Shown here: positions 19,973 through 30,827 of the stretch, piece by piece
How the letters are laid out: the number at the start of each line of letters is the position of its first letter
How positions within the stretch are numbered: the first letter of the stretch is position 1
Source of the DNA: Cryoendolithus antarcticus
Taxonomy: Eukaryota; Ascomycota; Dothideomycetes; Cladosporiales; Cladosporiaceae
Direction: 5' to 3'
Assembly (NCBI GenBank): GCA_002077065.1
Contig: NAJO01000024.1
Span: 372,001-436,000, forward strand
DNA length: 64,000 nucleotides
The notes under the pieces: generated by a model
What the model saw: only the letters and a program-made list of their open reading frames with translations
The model's database searches: none
What the model was told of the DNA's origin: nothing
Position numbers and translations under genes: made by a program

Positions 19973-22368
19973 ATGCGTTCCTATCTTACTTACAAAACAG
20001 CGGCCTTGTGCCTGCTTCCCGTCTTTGCACAAGCTCAGATCGCAGCGACTACATCAGACAGTAGTCTTATGCACACCATGGCGATCGATCCAGTCTCGAC
20101 ATGTACAATTGACAATATAAGCTGTCCGGCCTGCGACGGCCAGAATATCACGAAGGGCGGAAACTCGAATTACCAGGTAGTCTGCGGGACCTACTTGACA
20201 GCCACCCATATTACACTCCAGTCCGGAGATCACACACCATTCGACTGCATCGCAGCTTGCGACTCCACACTCGCCTGCACAGGCGCGCACATTACCGACG
20301 GAGGTGCTTGCTCGTTGGCAATGGGCAAGATCTTCGGTAAGATCAAGCTCCGCGGCTATACTGCATTCATCGCTATCGCAGATGTTCCACCTGCTGCCGC
20401 AACCTCGTCAGTAGCTGAGCCTTCATCTCCCGGGGTCGTAGTGACTGTTGCTGCAAGTGCGGGCACGGTCGTCTCCGCTGGACCTCCCACACCACCGGCT
20501 CCATATGCCAACAACACGTACTCCACTCCTTTCACTACGCACCCGAGTCCCGGACCTGGAGCTACTGGTATTGTGAGCTCTGATCCGCCACAGTACGATT
20601 CGTCGAACTTGTCATCATCGTATCCGAGTACTGGACCCATAGCTACTGGCGTTGTAAGCCCGAAACCAACGCAATATAATTCCTCGAACCTACCACCATG
20701 GTACACCAGCGGCCCATCAAACGTCACGAACGCGACTCGACCTACGGCCTGGAATCCGAACAACCCGCACCCAACACCATGGAGCTACAACTCCACGCTG
20801 CTTACACCTTCGTACCACAACATCACCCATCCTACTCCCTACAACCCAAACTCCACCAACATGACTTGCTCACTCAGCACCTTCAGCTGCCCAGCCTGCG
20901 ACGGTAAGACCGTCACACCGTCACAGATCTCCACAACACCCGATACAGCATCCTCTGCAACAAGCGTCTCCTGTCGAACTCTCGCTACGCCCTCGCCGAG
21001 CCTCTCTCAGCGGCATACTGCCTCTCGCAATGCGACGAACGCAATGCCACGTGTGTAGGCGCTTCCTGGTCAAGTGATGATGGCTGCGTGCTAGCGACCG
21101 GCAAGATCAACGGCACGGTCTCAGACCCAGACTCGACAGCTTTTATTCGTCTCGGACTACTGCCTTCATACTCAACAGGTACCGACAGTCTAACCCCTGT
21201 CACCACCCAACCGACTTGGCTCAACATGTCCGCCTACCCAACCGGCGCCTTCACCTCTGCCCATCCTCCCATAGCCACCGCACCAATCCCCTACCCCACT
21301 GGCCCAGTAACCATAACCCGCACATCCACGCTCCCCGCTCCTCCCATCGAAACCTGCAACCCCGCCGCCATCGCCTGCCCCGCCTGCGACGGTCTGCGGA
21401 TCGTACATACACAGAACACGACGTATAGACTACAGTGCAATTTCCGGCCGATCTGCGATGAGTTGGTCGGTGCGTACGGCACAGCGAGTATGAACGTTTG
21501 TATGAATCGGTGTGATGAGGAGGAGGAGTGTGTGGCGGCTGTGTATGATCATGGGCATTGTGATTTGTGTCAGGGGAGTATGGAGGGGGAGGTGGATGAA
21601 GATGTGGGGTTCTTGGTGTTGGTGCCTGAGGAAGCCGAGGGAGATTCGGGAGAGGGAACAGCGACAATGACGAGTGTGAGTATTACTGCGACGGCAACAA
21701 CAGCGGCTCTATCGACGCCGACTAGCGAGTGTAATGTCGCTGCTATGACTTGTCCGCAGTGTGATGGGAACTGGCATGCAGTCACCAATGGCTCGACATA
21801 CGCCCTAGACTGCGGTGTCTCCTGCGAACCTGATGACTATCTCCTCCCGCGACGTCCTGGTGAGACTCTCACGCTCGATTATTGCCTGACATCCTGCGAC
21901 AAGACGGCTGGTTGTGTGGCGACTAGCTATGATCCATACACATGCGGACTGTGCAGCTCCTGGTCGTTCAATGGACCAGGATCGTCGGACAGTAATCAGC
22001 TGGTCTATATACTTCGAGCTGCTTCTGGGCCGGTGCAGGGCAATGCATCAACCTCGCAGACGCCGGCGCCAACTGCTTCGACGTCTTTCGTTACGCCAGC
22101 ACCCTTCCCAATGCCTTGGACCGTCCTGTCCGCGGCCTCCGCCTCGGTCACCACAACTTACAGCGTGCTGCCGGCGCCTTGGCCGTCACCTTTGGATGTC
22201 ATCTATCCCGATTCTACCACCACAGTATCAGGCACAGCGAGTGCCACATCCACCATGAGTGTGAGCTCCGTCCTTGGCTTGCGGCCAGTAGAAGGTTATC
22301 GTCCCGGAGCCGGAAGGTTTGGGAGACCACCTGGCGGTGCCCATGGCTATGGTGGGCCCAAAGCCTGA
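19973..22368 (+). CDS. Secreted four-repeat cysteine-rich protein, frame interrupted
   Basis: MRSYLTYKTAALCLLPVFAQ is a probable signal peptide (in-frame ATG at 19973, preferred over 19910). Four repeats each start with CPACDG or CPQCDG, then exactly 10 residues to a Tyr, then a C, then a CxxxC/YCLxxC helix-like part. They resemble short PAN/apple-type modules. Pro/Ser/Thr linkers with many N-x-S/T sites separate them. The frame changes inside repeat 2, so the first frame runs to 21058 and the second continues to 22368. An 8-bp tandem duplication at 20909-20924 explains the shift; a GT-AG intron 20904-21010 is an alternative. It could be a wall or adhesion protein; function unknown. Confidence 0.7.
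20543..20704 (+). repeat. Two tandem 81-bp coding repeats
   Basis: Direct imperfect repeat with an 81-bp period inside the linker of the secreted protein, encoding units of the form GPxATGxVSxxPxQYxSSNL. The first copy starts at 20543, the second at 20624. Confidence 0.7.
20909..20924 (+). repeat. 8-bp tandem duplication ACCGTCAC x2
   Basis: Perfect head-to-tail copies in the coding sequence of repeat 2 of the secreted protein. One copy keeps the downstream frame and the 10-residue spacing seen in the other three repeats; two copies shift it. Confidence 0.85.
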
Positions 22369-22509
22369 TATCGCGAAGGTGGTCGTGCAAACCCACTTCG
22401 TGGACATTTGCAGTGACTGGAATGTACCTTCATGTAGCGTGTAATGATATTTCGCAACTTACAGCACACATTAGCCTCGATGTAGTGAGAGCTGTAACCT
22501 ACACATATC

Positions 22510-23376
22510 TCATCCTGGCGCGGGCGGCTGTGTGGCCGAATTCAGTACGACACTGAAGTTATTCCTCGTGGCGCCAGATCGGATCTCCTTCTTCCCATAC
22601 GATATATGTCTGGTAGGCGAATCCGCGGTAAGGTGGTAAAGATAGTACACAAGCTTCGCAGTCTGCTTACGCTTGATCTCCACATAGCCCAGAACAGTCA
22701 TGATGCTGCTAAGTGTTGCATCGTCGAAGTAGCGTGAGTTCGTCACGCACGCTGCCGGCAGAACGAAGAAGAGCGCCGGCAGGACATCCTCGTCTTTGCT
22801 TTGGCGCTGCAGGAAGGACCGTGTCCGCCGGAGCATCTCGCCTCGCTGCACGTTGTCAGGTACATAATTCAGCACGAGCGAGAGTGAGATAATGTCGAAC
22901 ATTTCGTCTCCGTCGGCAGGCAATGGGCGTTCCATGAAGTCCTGCTGCAAGATCCCCTCAGCCTGGGAATTCAGATCTATACGCTCCACATCGAACAGCT
23001 TCGATCTCGAGCACGCATTCTCGACTGACAGTGCGCCGACTTCAAGGAGCTTGATCTTCTCGGTCCGATCCCTCAAGCCTGGCAATACGTCTTCGAGGAA
23101 TTTGATGAGCACAATCGAGGAGTCGCCACCTCTTTCCGTTGATTGACCTTGTATGCTGGCTTGCTGGTACCGTTCGAGACCTCCGAGAGAATCGATCTTG
23201 GCTTGGATCTCATTTGTCTTGGTCTGATCACCTTGAGCTTTCGCAGCTGTAAGTTGCTTCTGCAGCGCATGATGAGTCCGAATCAGGGTCCGCGTAGCTT
23301 GCGAGGAGAGCGACGCTTTGGATGATTGAGTAGTCGGTGGGCGACCAGCGGCCAGAGACTTGATTCTGCGAGGCAT
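22510..23376 (-). CDS. BMT2: 25S rRNA adenine-N1 methyltransferase Bmt2-like
   Basis: Intronless, 288 residues. SAM-dependent Rossmann methyltransferase; yeast Bmt2 makes m1A2142 in 25S rRNA in the nucleolus, and metazoan relatives are the SAM sensor SAMTOR. Visible motifs are LGGLERYQQAS at about 68-78, LLEVGALS (motif I-like), DLNSQAEGILQQDFMERPLP, FDIISLSLVLNYVPD and RGEMLRRTRSFL. The N-terminus is basic. Divergent from the amine oxidase gene across about 470 bp. Confidence 0.9.
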   Translation of the reverse strand: MPRRIKSLAAGRPPTTQSSKASLSSQATRTLIRTHHALQKQLTAAKAQGDQTKTNEIQAKIDSLGGLERYQQASIQGQSTERGGDSSIVLIKFLEDVLPGLRDRTEKIKLLEVGALSVENACSRSKLFDVERIDLNSQAEGILQQDFMERPLPADGDEMFDIISLSLVLNYVPDNVQRGEMLRRTRSFLQRQSKDEDVLPALFFVLPAACVTNSRYFDDATLSSIMTVLGYVEIKRKQTAKLVYYLYHLTADSPTRHISYGKKEIRSGATRNNFSVVLNSATQPPAPG

Positions 23377-23849
23377 GCTCCGATCTAATTGCTGGGCAGG
23401 TCACTGTTGAAGTGATCCTCCTTCGATCTTGACGGCTCAGTGCGCCTGCGAGTGCTGAAGTCGAAGGCACGCAACTACAGCGTCTGCTAGAACTGCCTGC
23501 GGTGAGCGCCATACACTCGGGAATAATCGCCATCACCACTCGAACGTGAGGAGAGTCATTGCCTTGCAGTTGCACATGAGATTTGATGCCTTGGCAGTAC
23601 GCTCAATGCGGTAAGCGGATCCGAGGCGGGGCGCTGGCAGATCATGGAGAGCTCTCGAGTTCTATCTTGTCACGCACCGTTGATAAGAGCAGTGACAAGT
23701 AGTACACTATCGTATCAAGGCCGCGCCACCTTTGGATATCATTTCATGAATAGTGCGTAGTAGATGCAGGTACAGTATTGGTCTTTCTCTTTCTTTCCTC
23801 GCAATCAATCCCCTACTCAACCACCTGGACTGGAAAGCATACTGTCAAC

Positions 23850-26067
23850 ATGGTACTTGAACGACTCCAGCAGATGGCTTCCCACCTCACAGGACAGACC
23901 AACCGGCCTCACCCCTTCGACCCACTGTCGACAGAGGAGATAGCAGCAGCTGTTGCGATCGTCGGCCAATCGCATCCGGATGTCTTCTTCAATACGGTCA
24001 CACTGTGGGAGCCGCGCAAGGAACAGATGATGCGCTATGTTGCCTCGCCAGAAAATGTACCTCGACCGCATCGTGTGGCAGATATCGTGGCCATCGGACG
24101 AGGAAGCAAGGTCTTTGACGGCACCGTGGATCTAGATGAGGGCAAGATTGTGACATGGGACCTCACGGAAGGAGTGCAGCCATTGATTACTATGGAGGAT
24201 CTCCAGATCGTGGAGACTGTAGTGCGGAAAGATGCAAAGGTCATTGAGCAGTGCGGCATCGTTGGCATACCACCCCAAGACATGCACAAAGTGTACTGCG
24301 ATCCGTGGACGATTGGCTACGATGAACGCTTCGGCAGCGGTGTTCGCCTACAGCAGGCACTCATGTACTATCGCCCACATATCGACGACAGTCAATACAC
24401 ATATCCCCTTGACTTCTGTCCGATCTACAACTCCGACACCCAGGAGATCATCCACATCGACATCCCCAAGGTGCGCCGGCCGCTGAACACCGCGCCACCA
24501 ACGAACTACCATGCCGAAGCCATCAAAGCGGCAGGAGGCTTCCGCACGGATCTCAAACCCATCAACATCACTCAACCCGAAGGTGTCTCCTTCACAGTGG
24601 ACGGGCGCACGGTCAAATGGCAGAACTGGTCTTGCCACATAGGCTTCAACTACCGCGAAGGCATAGTCCTCTCCAATGTCACCTTCAACGACAAGGGTAC
24701 GGTCAGACCGATCTTCTGGCGTATATCACTTGCTGAGATGGTCGTCCCATACGGTAATCCTGAGCGGCCGCACCACCGCAAGCATGCCTTTGATCTCGGC
24801 GAGTATGGCGGCGGGTACATGACCAACTCTCTGTCCCTCGGGTGCGACTGCAAAGGAGCGATCCACTACCTAGATGCTGCGTTCGTGTCTCGCAATGGCG
24901 ACCCGCAGACGATCAAGAACGCCATCTGCATCCACGAAGAGGACGCAGGGATCCTGTTCAAGCACACCGACTTCCGAGACAACAGCACGACAGTTACTCG
25001 TGCGAGAAAGCTGCTCATCAGCCAGATCTTCACCGCAGCGAACTACGAATACTGCATCTACTGGATCCTACACCAAGACGGCACGATCCAGCTCGAGATC
25101 AAGCTAACCGGCATCTTGAACACCTATGCCCTAAACCCCGGCGAAAGCGCAGCCCCCTGGGGCACAGAAGTCTACCCCGGCGTCAACGCTCATAACCACC
25201 AACATCTCTTCTGCCTGCGCGTAGATCCCAACATCGACGGCCCAAACAACACCATCTCCATCGTCGATACCGTCGCCGCAGACGCTCCGGTCGGCAGTGA
25301 AGAGAACTTCTACGGTAATGCCTTCTATGCTAAGAAGACGAAGGTCGAGACTATGAAGGATGGTATGAGCGATTATGATGGAGCGAGTAGCAGGACTTGG
25401 GAGATGGCTAATGAGGGGAAGATCAATGCTTATAGTAAGAAGCCGGTGGGATATAAGTTGGTCAGTAGGGAGGTTCCGAAATTGTTGCCGAAGGAGGGGA
25501 GTTTGGTTTGGAAGAGGGCGGGGTTTGCGAGGCATGCTGTGCATGTTACGAAGTGTGAGTATCTTCTCTCCGCGTGCGGTAGACCGTGTCGGTTTCCAAT
25601 AGTATTGTCGCTACTAACGAACGCGCAGACTCTGATGAACAGATCCATCCTGCAGGACGACATGTACCGCAGACCTCGGGCGAGCCGTCGCAAGGTCTGC
25701 CTGCGTGGATTGCAGCAGATCCAGAAGGCAGCCTCGTCAACACCGACGTCGTGCTATGGCATACATTCGGCTTGACGCACTTCCCGGCACCAGAGGACTA
25801 CCCTGTCATGCCTGCTGAGCCGATGACTGTGTATGTCACATTTATTAGTTCGTAATCGAGAAGATACACTCATGCTGACATGTTGGCAGACTGCTTCGAC
25901 CTCGCGGCTTCTTCACAGAGAACCCAGCCATGGACGTGCCGCCTAGCTACTCGAGCACGCCCAGCCAGGTGGCTGCGAAAAAGCAGGGGTTGACGGGAGT
26001 GGTTGACAGTCTTTCGAGACTTGCCTTTGGTGGAGCTGCTGAAAAGGGAGGGAGCAACGATGCGTAG
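23850..26067 (+). CDS. Copper amine oxidase (primary-amine oxidase)
   Basis: Three exons (23850-25554, 25629-25830, 25890-26067) give 694 residues, typical length. It oxidatively deaminates primary amines to aldehyde, ammonia and H2O2. The topaquinone precursor is Tyr399 in TAANYEYCIYW. The catalytic base is Asp315 in FDLGEYG. Copper ligands are His448 and His450 in HNHQH, and the late LTHFPAPEDYPVMP histidine in exon 2. No secretion signal; a peroxisomal or cytosolic form is likely. The last residues are not a clear PTS1. A longer start at 23778 is possible but not family-like. Confidence 0.95.
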
Positions 26068-26802
26068 GATATGCGATATGCCGGGGCACAGCACCTGCTG
26101 CAGCATTGTGATCTGTAGCAATATCCATGAGATTCGATCTATGTATGCCTCGAGTATTCCGAGTTCAGCCTTCGGCGGTTCAACATTTTCATGTGCGCTA
26201 TATGTTCTTTCATCGTCACCGCGCCCATTCTGGTGGTACCTGACTTACGCCAGGTTTCATGAATCAGGCGGTGCTCTGATGGTCTGGATATTGATGCCGA
26301 AGTCTGTCTATTGAATCTGATCAAACTCGTGACAATCCCGGGTCAAGTCATTCCCACCCACTCCGGAACGTTCATCCGAACAATTCCATCTCCGTCCTCC
26401 GAACTCACTCACTCCCACTCCCCACCCAGCCCACCACGGCCGGTGCGGGGACTTCCTAATCTGCATTCGTTGCCAGAGCCGCAAAGGAGGGGCAAGTCGC
26501 GTCAGGTGGTCTGCCACGCGCAGAGTGAGCAAAGTTTGTATCGGCGATGTCATCAGCCAGCTCTTCACAGCCGCGTCGAGTGCCGGCCATCGAGGCCGAG
26601 TGTCGATGCCGTTGCTACGCACAATAGAATGGTGGAGTAGGTATAAGGTAGGGCATTCGTCTGGTTTGTGAGGCATTCAATCGCTCTGCTTTTGACTGTC
26701 AGCAATTTACTTCACTTCTTCCTGTAGCAATCAAAGACTTACTGAAGTTCCTTGAGAAATCCTACGCTCACCACAGCATCTGATTTTCACACAACCGCCG
26801 CA
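26068..26802. other. Intergenic
   Basis: Amine oxidase 3' flank and dioxygenase promoter. No gene recognised. Confidence 0.5.
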
Positions 26803-27884
26803 ATGGTTTCCACAGCAGCAGAGGGAGCGCAGAACCCTACGCACAAGTACGACCCGGATTTCACACAACATGTCATTGATACCTGCGGGCCAAAGACGAG
26901 TCCTCGCTTCAAGCAGATCTTTGCAGCCGGGATTCGCCACTTGCACGACTTTGCACGAGAGATCGATCTTACGCCTGAGGAGTGGCTGGCAGGCGTGAAG
27001 TTCTTCAACGAGACTGGCAAGCTCTGGGCAGAGTCAGATGGCAAGCGGAATGAGATGCACAGACTATCCGACATCGTTGGGTTGGAATCGTAAGTCGCCT
27101 ACGGAAACTGCCCTTGCCAATGTTCAAGTCTGACAAATTGCAAGACTCGTGACAGAAATCGCAAACTACGTCCAAACCGAAGACAAAACCTACACACCCA
27201 CATCCGCCGCCATCCTCGGTCCCTTCTGGTCACCTAACGCACCATGGCGCCAGCTCGGTGACAGCATAATCCAGGACGAACACAAGAACGGCCTTGTGAC
27301 TTACATGCACGGCATCGTCAAGGATCTCGTCACACAGCAGCCCATTCCCAATGTCACATTCGACATGTGGCAAGCGAGCTCGAATGGGAAGTACGACTTC
27401 CAGGACCCGGAAAACCAGAGCGACAATAACTTGAGGGGCAAGTTCAAGACGGATGAGAAGGGCGAGTACAGACTGTACTGCTTGAGGCCGACGGCATATT
27501 CGTTACCGCAGGATGGACCAAGCTGGACGCTGCTGCAGGCGGTTGATAGGCACCCGATGAGGCCAGCGCATATTCACTTGATGGTAAGCTTCGCGTTCGT
27601 CGTATACCTGCAGACCACCACTAACGAGTCCTCAGGTCACACACGACGACTACAAGCCCGTCATCACACAAATCTACCCCAAGGACGACCCTTGGCTCGC
27701 AACCGACACTGTCTTCGCTGTCAAGGACGATCTAGTGGTGGACTTCGTGCCGATCACGGAGACTCCGAATGGCATGAAAGAGCACACTGGTCCGGGTGGC
27801 AAGGCAACAAGAGAGCTGGAGCTGAATATCGTGCTTGCGCCGAAGGGTATGGCTATCAACGCTGCGAAGCCGGTGGAGCATTAG
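26803..27884 (+). CDS. Intradiol ring-cleavage dioxygenase (catechol/hydroxyquinol type)
   Basis: Three exons (26803-27089, 27145-27583, 27636-27884) give 324 residues. Non-heme Fe(III) enzyme that opens catechol-type rings to muconates or maleylacetate. All four iron ligands are visible: Tyr179 (NGKYDFQ), Tyr214 (RPTAYSLP), His238 and His240 (RPAHIHLM). The N-terminal helical dioxygenase domain is present ([19 protein letters not shown]), as is [11 protein letters not shown] before the core. Introns are 55 and 52 nt with clean junctions. Substrate class is not resolved. No beta-ketoadipate gene is adjacent. Confidence 0.93.
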
Positions 27885-27984
27885 GGATATGGGACAAAAA
27901 GAATCGGCTGCGTTGGCGTTGGTAAGACTTGGGAGTGGGGATGGCGATACGCAGCTAAGTGTACAATTTCAAGGATCCTGTTCT

Positions 27985-28498
27985 TCAAACACAATATACC
28001 GCCGTGCTATGAATCCCCACCATCTTTCCATTGCACAGAATCTCAGTGTACTGTTCGACACAGTACGTTGCGATGATGCAGTAAGCTTTGGTAACCACCA
28101 CCACCGTCAGAATTCCGTACTGCAAAGATTTCGCTCGCCCTATCTCGGTTTCGGAGAAGTCGGTCACCCAGGTCCGGCATGCGAAAGTGAGGATAGCGGG
28201 CACGAGAATTAGAAGCAGAGCGATCAGAGGAGACGTTGGACGTTCCTCGCGGTTGAGACTTGATGCTCGCCCTGTCTACGAGGTACGGTGCGGTGCTGGT
28301 GCACTCGTCCGTCTGGGACTCGAGTTGGCAGTCACTCTGCCCGGCTTGCTAGACACCCGACGTCGACTTGATGGTATCAGTACGACGTCTCAAGACCCAA
28401 GAAACACGGCACACGAAACGACTCACCTCATCACTGCATCCCAAAGCTACCCTTGGCGAGAGTTTCGAAACCTCGGCGTCTTGTATGCCACGACTCAT
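27985..28498 (-). CDS. Tentative small two-helix membrane protein
   Basis: Exon 28275-27985 reads TGRASSLNREERPTSP, then a hydrophobic helix (LIALLLILVPAILTFAC), a charged turn, and a second helix (YGILTVVVVTKAYCIIATYC). A possible first exon, 28498-28427, starts with MSRGIQDAEVSKL and has a GTGAGT donor. Together they make about 120 residues with a 151-nt intron. I do not recognise a family. Convergent with the dioxygenase, 100 bp away. The first exon is the weak part. Confidence 0.3.
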
Positions 28499-28831
28499 GA
28501 GACGTGCGAGCATCCTCCCAGCACTCGATGTGTGTGCTTATATGCAGTGTGCCCAATACACCTAATCCTTGGGATATCTGAATGATTTAGCATGGTGCAT
28601 TGAGCGCAGGTGTGGACCCAGAATGCATGACGTTCGGCTCCAGCTCAGCGTACGGAACAAGATAATAGTCAGCTTGTGCTTCCTCAGGCACCTAGCAGCG
28701 AAAATGCATAGGTCACAAGCACTGACAAGCGAGTCAAACGTGTCTTGTTTCCAGCTTTGCAGTCTTTTGCACAGTACTGCGTTCGGTATGTCCGATGCAA
28801 GGGAATTTTGAGCCTGCATACTGCGTCGATC

Positions 28832-29715
28832 TCAGGTGTCCATGCATGGTGGCCGTCGTACAATGAGATGCCTGAGTCCAGACCGGTACCACTGCGTGGA
28901 GACTGAATGAAGCAGAGGAGTGGCGATCATGATATGGCTGCATGTGGTCTTACATCTCATATCATGCTGGCTCAGCGGAAATTTCAAGGCAAGAGAAGGC
29001 GCTGCTTCTCCTGATTGCGCTCCTGTTCCTGCACCTTCTGCTTCTCCAAGCCCTCGATGCAGGCACGCAGAGCGTTCTGACGCACTGATGTGCTCTCCCC
29101 CTTGTCGCTCTCCCCGTGCCAAGGCACCTCCGTCTAAGCTTATTTTGCGCCCGGACATGACTCCTGAACGACAAAATTTCAAGGGAGTCGAGAAGTCTTG
29201 TTTCTGGCGCAGTGCGCTCGACCTGTGTTTGCTTGACGTAGTCTTCCATGCTTTGGCGATATAATTCAGGGCGACAGTGAGAGGAGTGAGCCACGTCCGC
29301 GACTTCAGCGGCCTCCACCCAGCTTCGAGGCTGATGTAGATCCAGATGTACAGTGAGACGAGTGTCGTCGTGGCGGCCACAAAAGCTAGCATGCCGAAGA
29401 GAGACATTAGTAGCCGTCTGCAGGCGTTGGGACTGCGCATCAAGAGACACAGGCCGACAAGGCACAAAGAGGGGAAAGTGGAGGCAAGCATGTATGAGAG
29501 AATAACATCAAGATGCTGACATTTCCAGAGTCTGAGAGAGGCACTCGTCGCTGTGTAGAGTCGATGGAGAAGGCTGTGAGAGTTTCCTGGCGCCTGTTGA
29601 TCGCCAAGGGGTAGTTAGCGATTGATGTCGACCCGACATTTTGCGGCGGAAGACTATACCCATGATGTCCCATGTGCTGCTCCTCTGTCTTCACGTCAAT
29701 CTTCCCGTCGCCCAT
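28832..29715 (-). CDS. Tentative membrane protein
   Basis: The frame from 29593 to 28832 contains two strong hydrophobic segments: LDVILSYMLASTFPSLCLVG and, after a basic loop (NACRRLL), GMLAFVAATTTLVSLYIWIY. It then has LEAGWRPLKSRTWLTPL, which looks like genuine conserved protein. The first frame ATG (29491) cuts into helix 1, so I join an upstream exon 29715-29638 (MGDGKIDVKTEEQHMGHHG) through a 44-nt intron. The part after about 29270 is low complexity and may be intron or 3' UTR. Family unknown. Confidence 0.4.
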
Positions 29716-30827
29716 GCTGTTAGCAAGAAGTACTGCTAGTGATGCGCGAACAGAAAATGGTGCTCTGGAAGGAGAAGAATGTGGAGGCATAGACGAAGTA
29801 TCCTACGCCTAAGGAAGCAAGGGATGAGTATGAGTGGCCTGGTCTGCATGCCATACCTTAGGAGACCCTATGATGTTACTGCACTGTATGCTAACAAGCG
29901 CTCCAAATTCAAGTCCACAACAGGACTTAATGTGTATGATACAGTACCGAGGAAAGGCTCCTCTTTGACTTCGTCGTCACGACCCTACGGCGTGATCCGC
30001 GCGACTTGCGAGAGCTGTGGTCGCAGCACTCCCTCTCGTCGACGCAAGCCTTCTCGGCGCAGGTGGGCGGTCGTTTGGCTGGGTGAGACACCCAAGCGAA
30101 TAGCCTTGCACGCCTTGATGTCGAAGCGTGGACGAATCCCCTGTACGCCCTAAGACTCAAAAGTCTTCGGGTGGTAGCAGGTACCGACGTCGGCCGAGTG
30201 CTTGAGCCAAGCGTTTGCCACGGAGTTCAGACACGGAGTTCCCAGATTGCGTATGATCAGAGCGCTTCTCTTGACTCGTTGCAAATTATCATGATACGAA
30301 GCACAAGCGGTCAAGCGGTGTTCGACAACGGACTCTTGGCTGCCGATCAAGCGACGGACCAGGATGATACGCGAACACGCTTCGACGACATCCTCTTCGG
30401 GACAGCACGAGGCGACGCGAAGCGAGATCTACGACCTTCGGATCGTGGACGAGCCGGGGTGCATGTAGTGTCGTACTACTATTGCGAGCTCGCGGCGGCG
30501 AGACGGCTACGAATTACCATATCTTCCGAGCCATACGGTGCGTATCTTCATCATCCGTTACTTCTTGTTCTTCCCACTATCTTGTTCTTCTGTCAAAGGT
30601 GTAATCTTCAGTGAGCTTGAACTATTCCTCCCACCGAGCTCGACCGGTATCCCACCTCGACCTCGGCATCAGGTGATACCGCGATATATTTTAGTTCGCA
30701 TTCACGCCAGGCCACAACAGTGGAAGAGCGATCTCAGGCATACTGCTGCCTGGAACGTTGCACGCTATATGAGCACACCGAAAGTGTGGGAAAGCAGCCT
30801 GCACGGCTAGGAGGAGCACCCGCAGCA
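29716..30827. other. Intergenic, ABC transporter upstream region
   Basis: No gene recognised. A small hairpin AAGACT/AGTCTT lies near 30150-30166. An in-frame ATG at 30720 would lengthen the transporter by 36 residues unlike any family member. Confidence 0.45.

Noticed and set aside
20904..20926. 23-nt GT-AG intron as the cause of the frame change
   Set aside because: It restores frame but is far below the minimum spliceosomal length, and it removes residues conserved in spacing across all four repeats.
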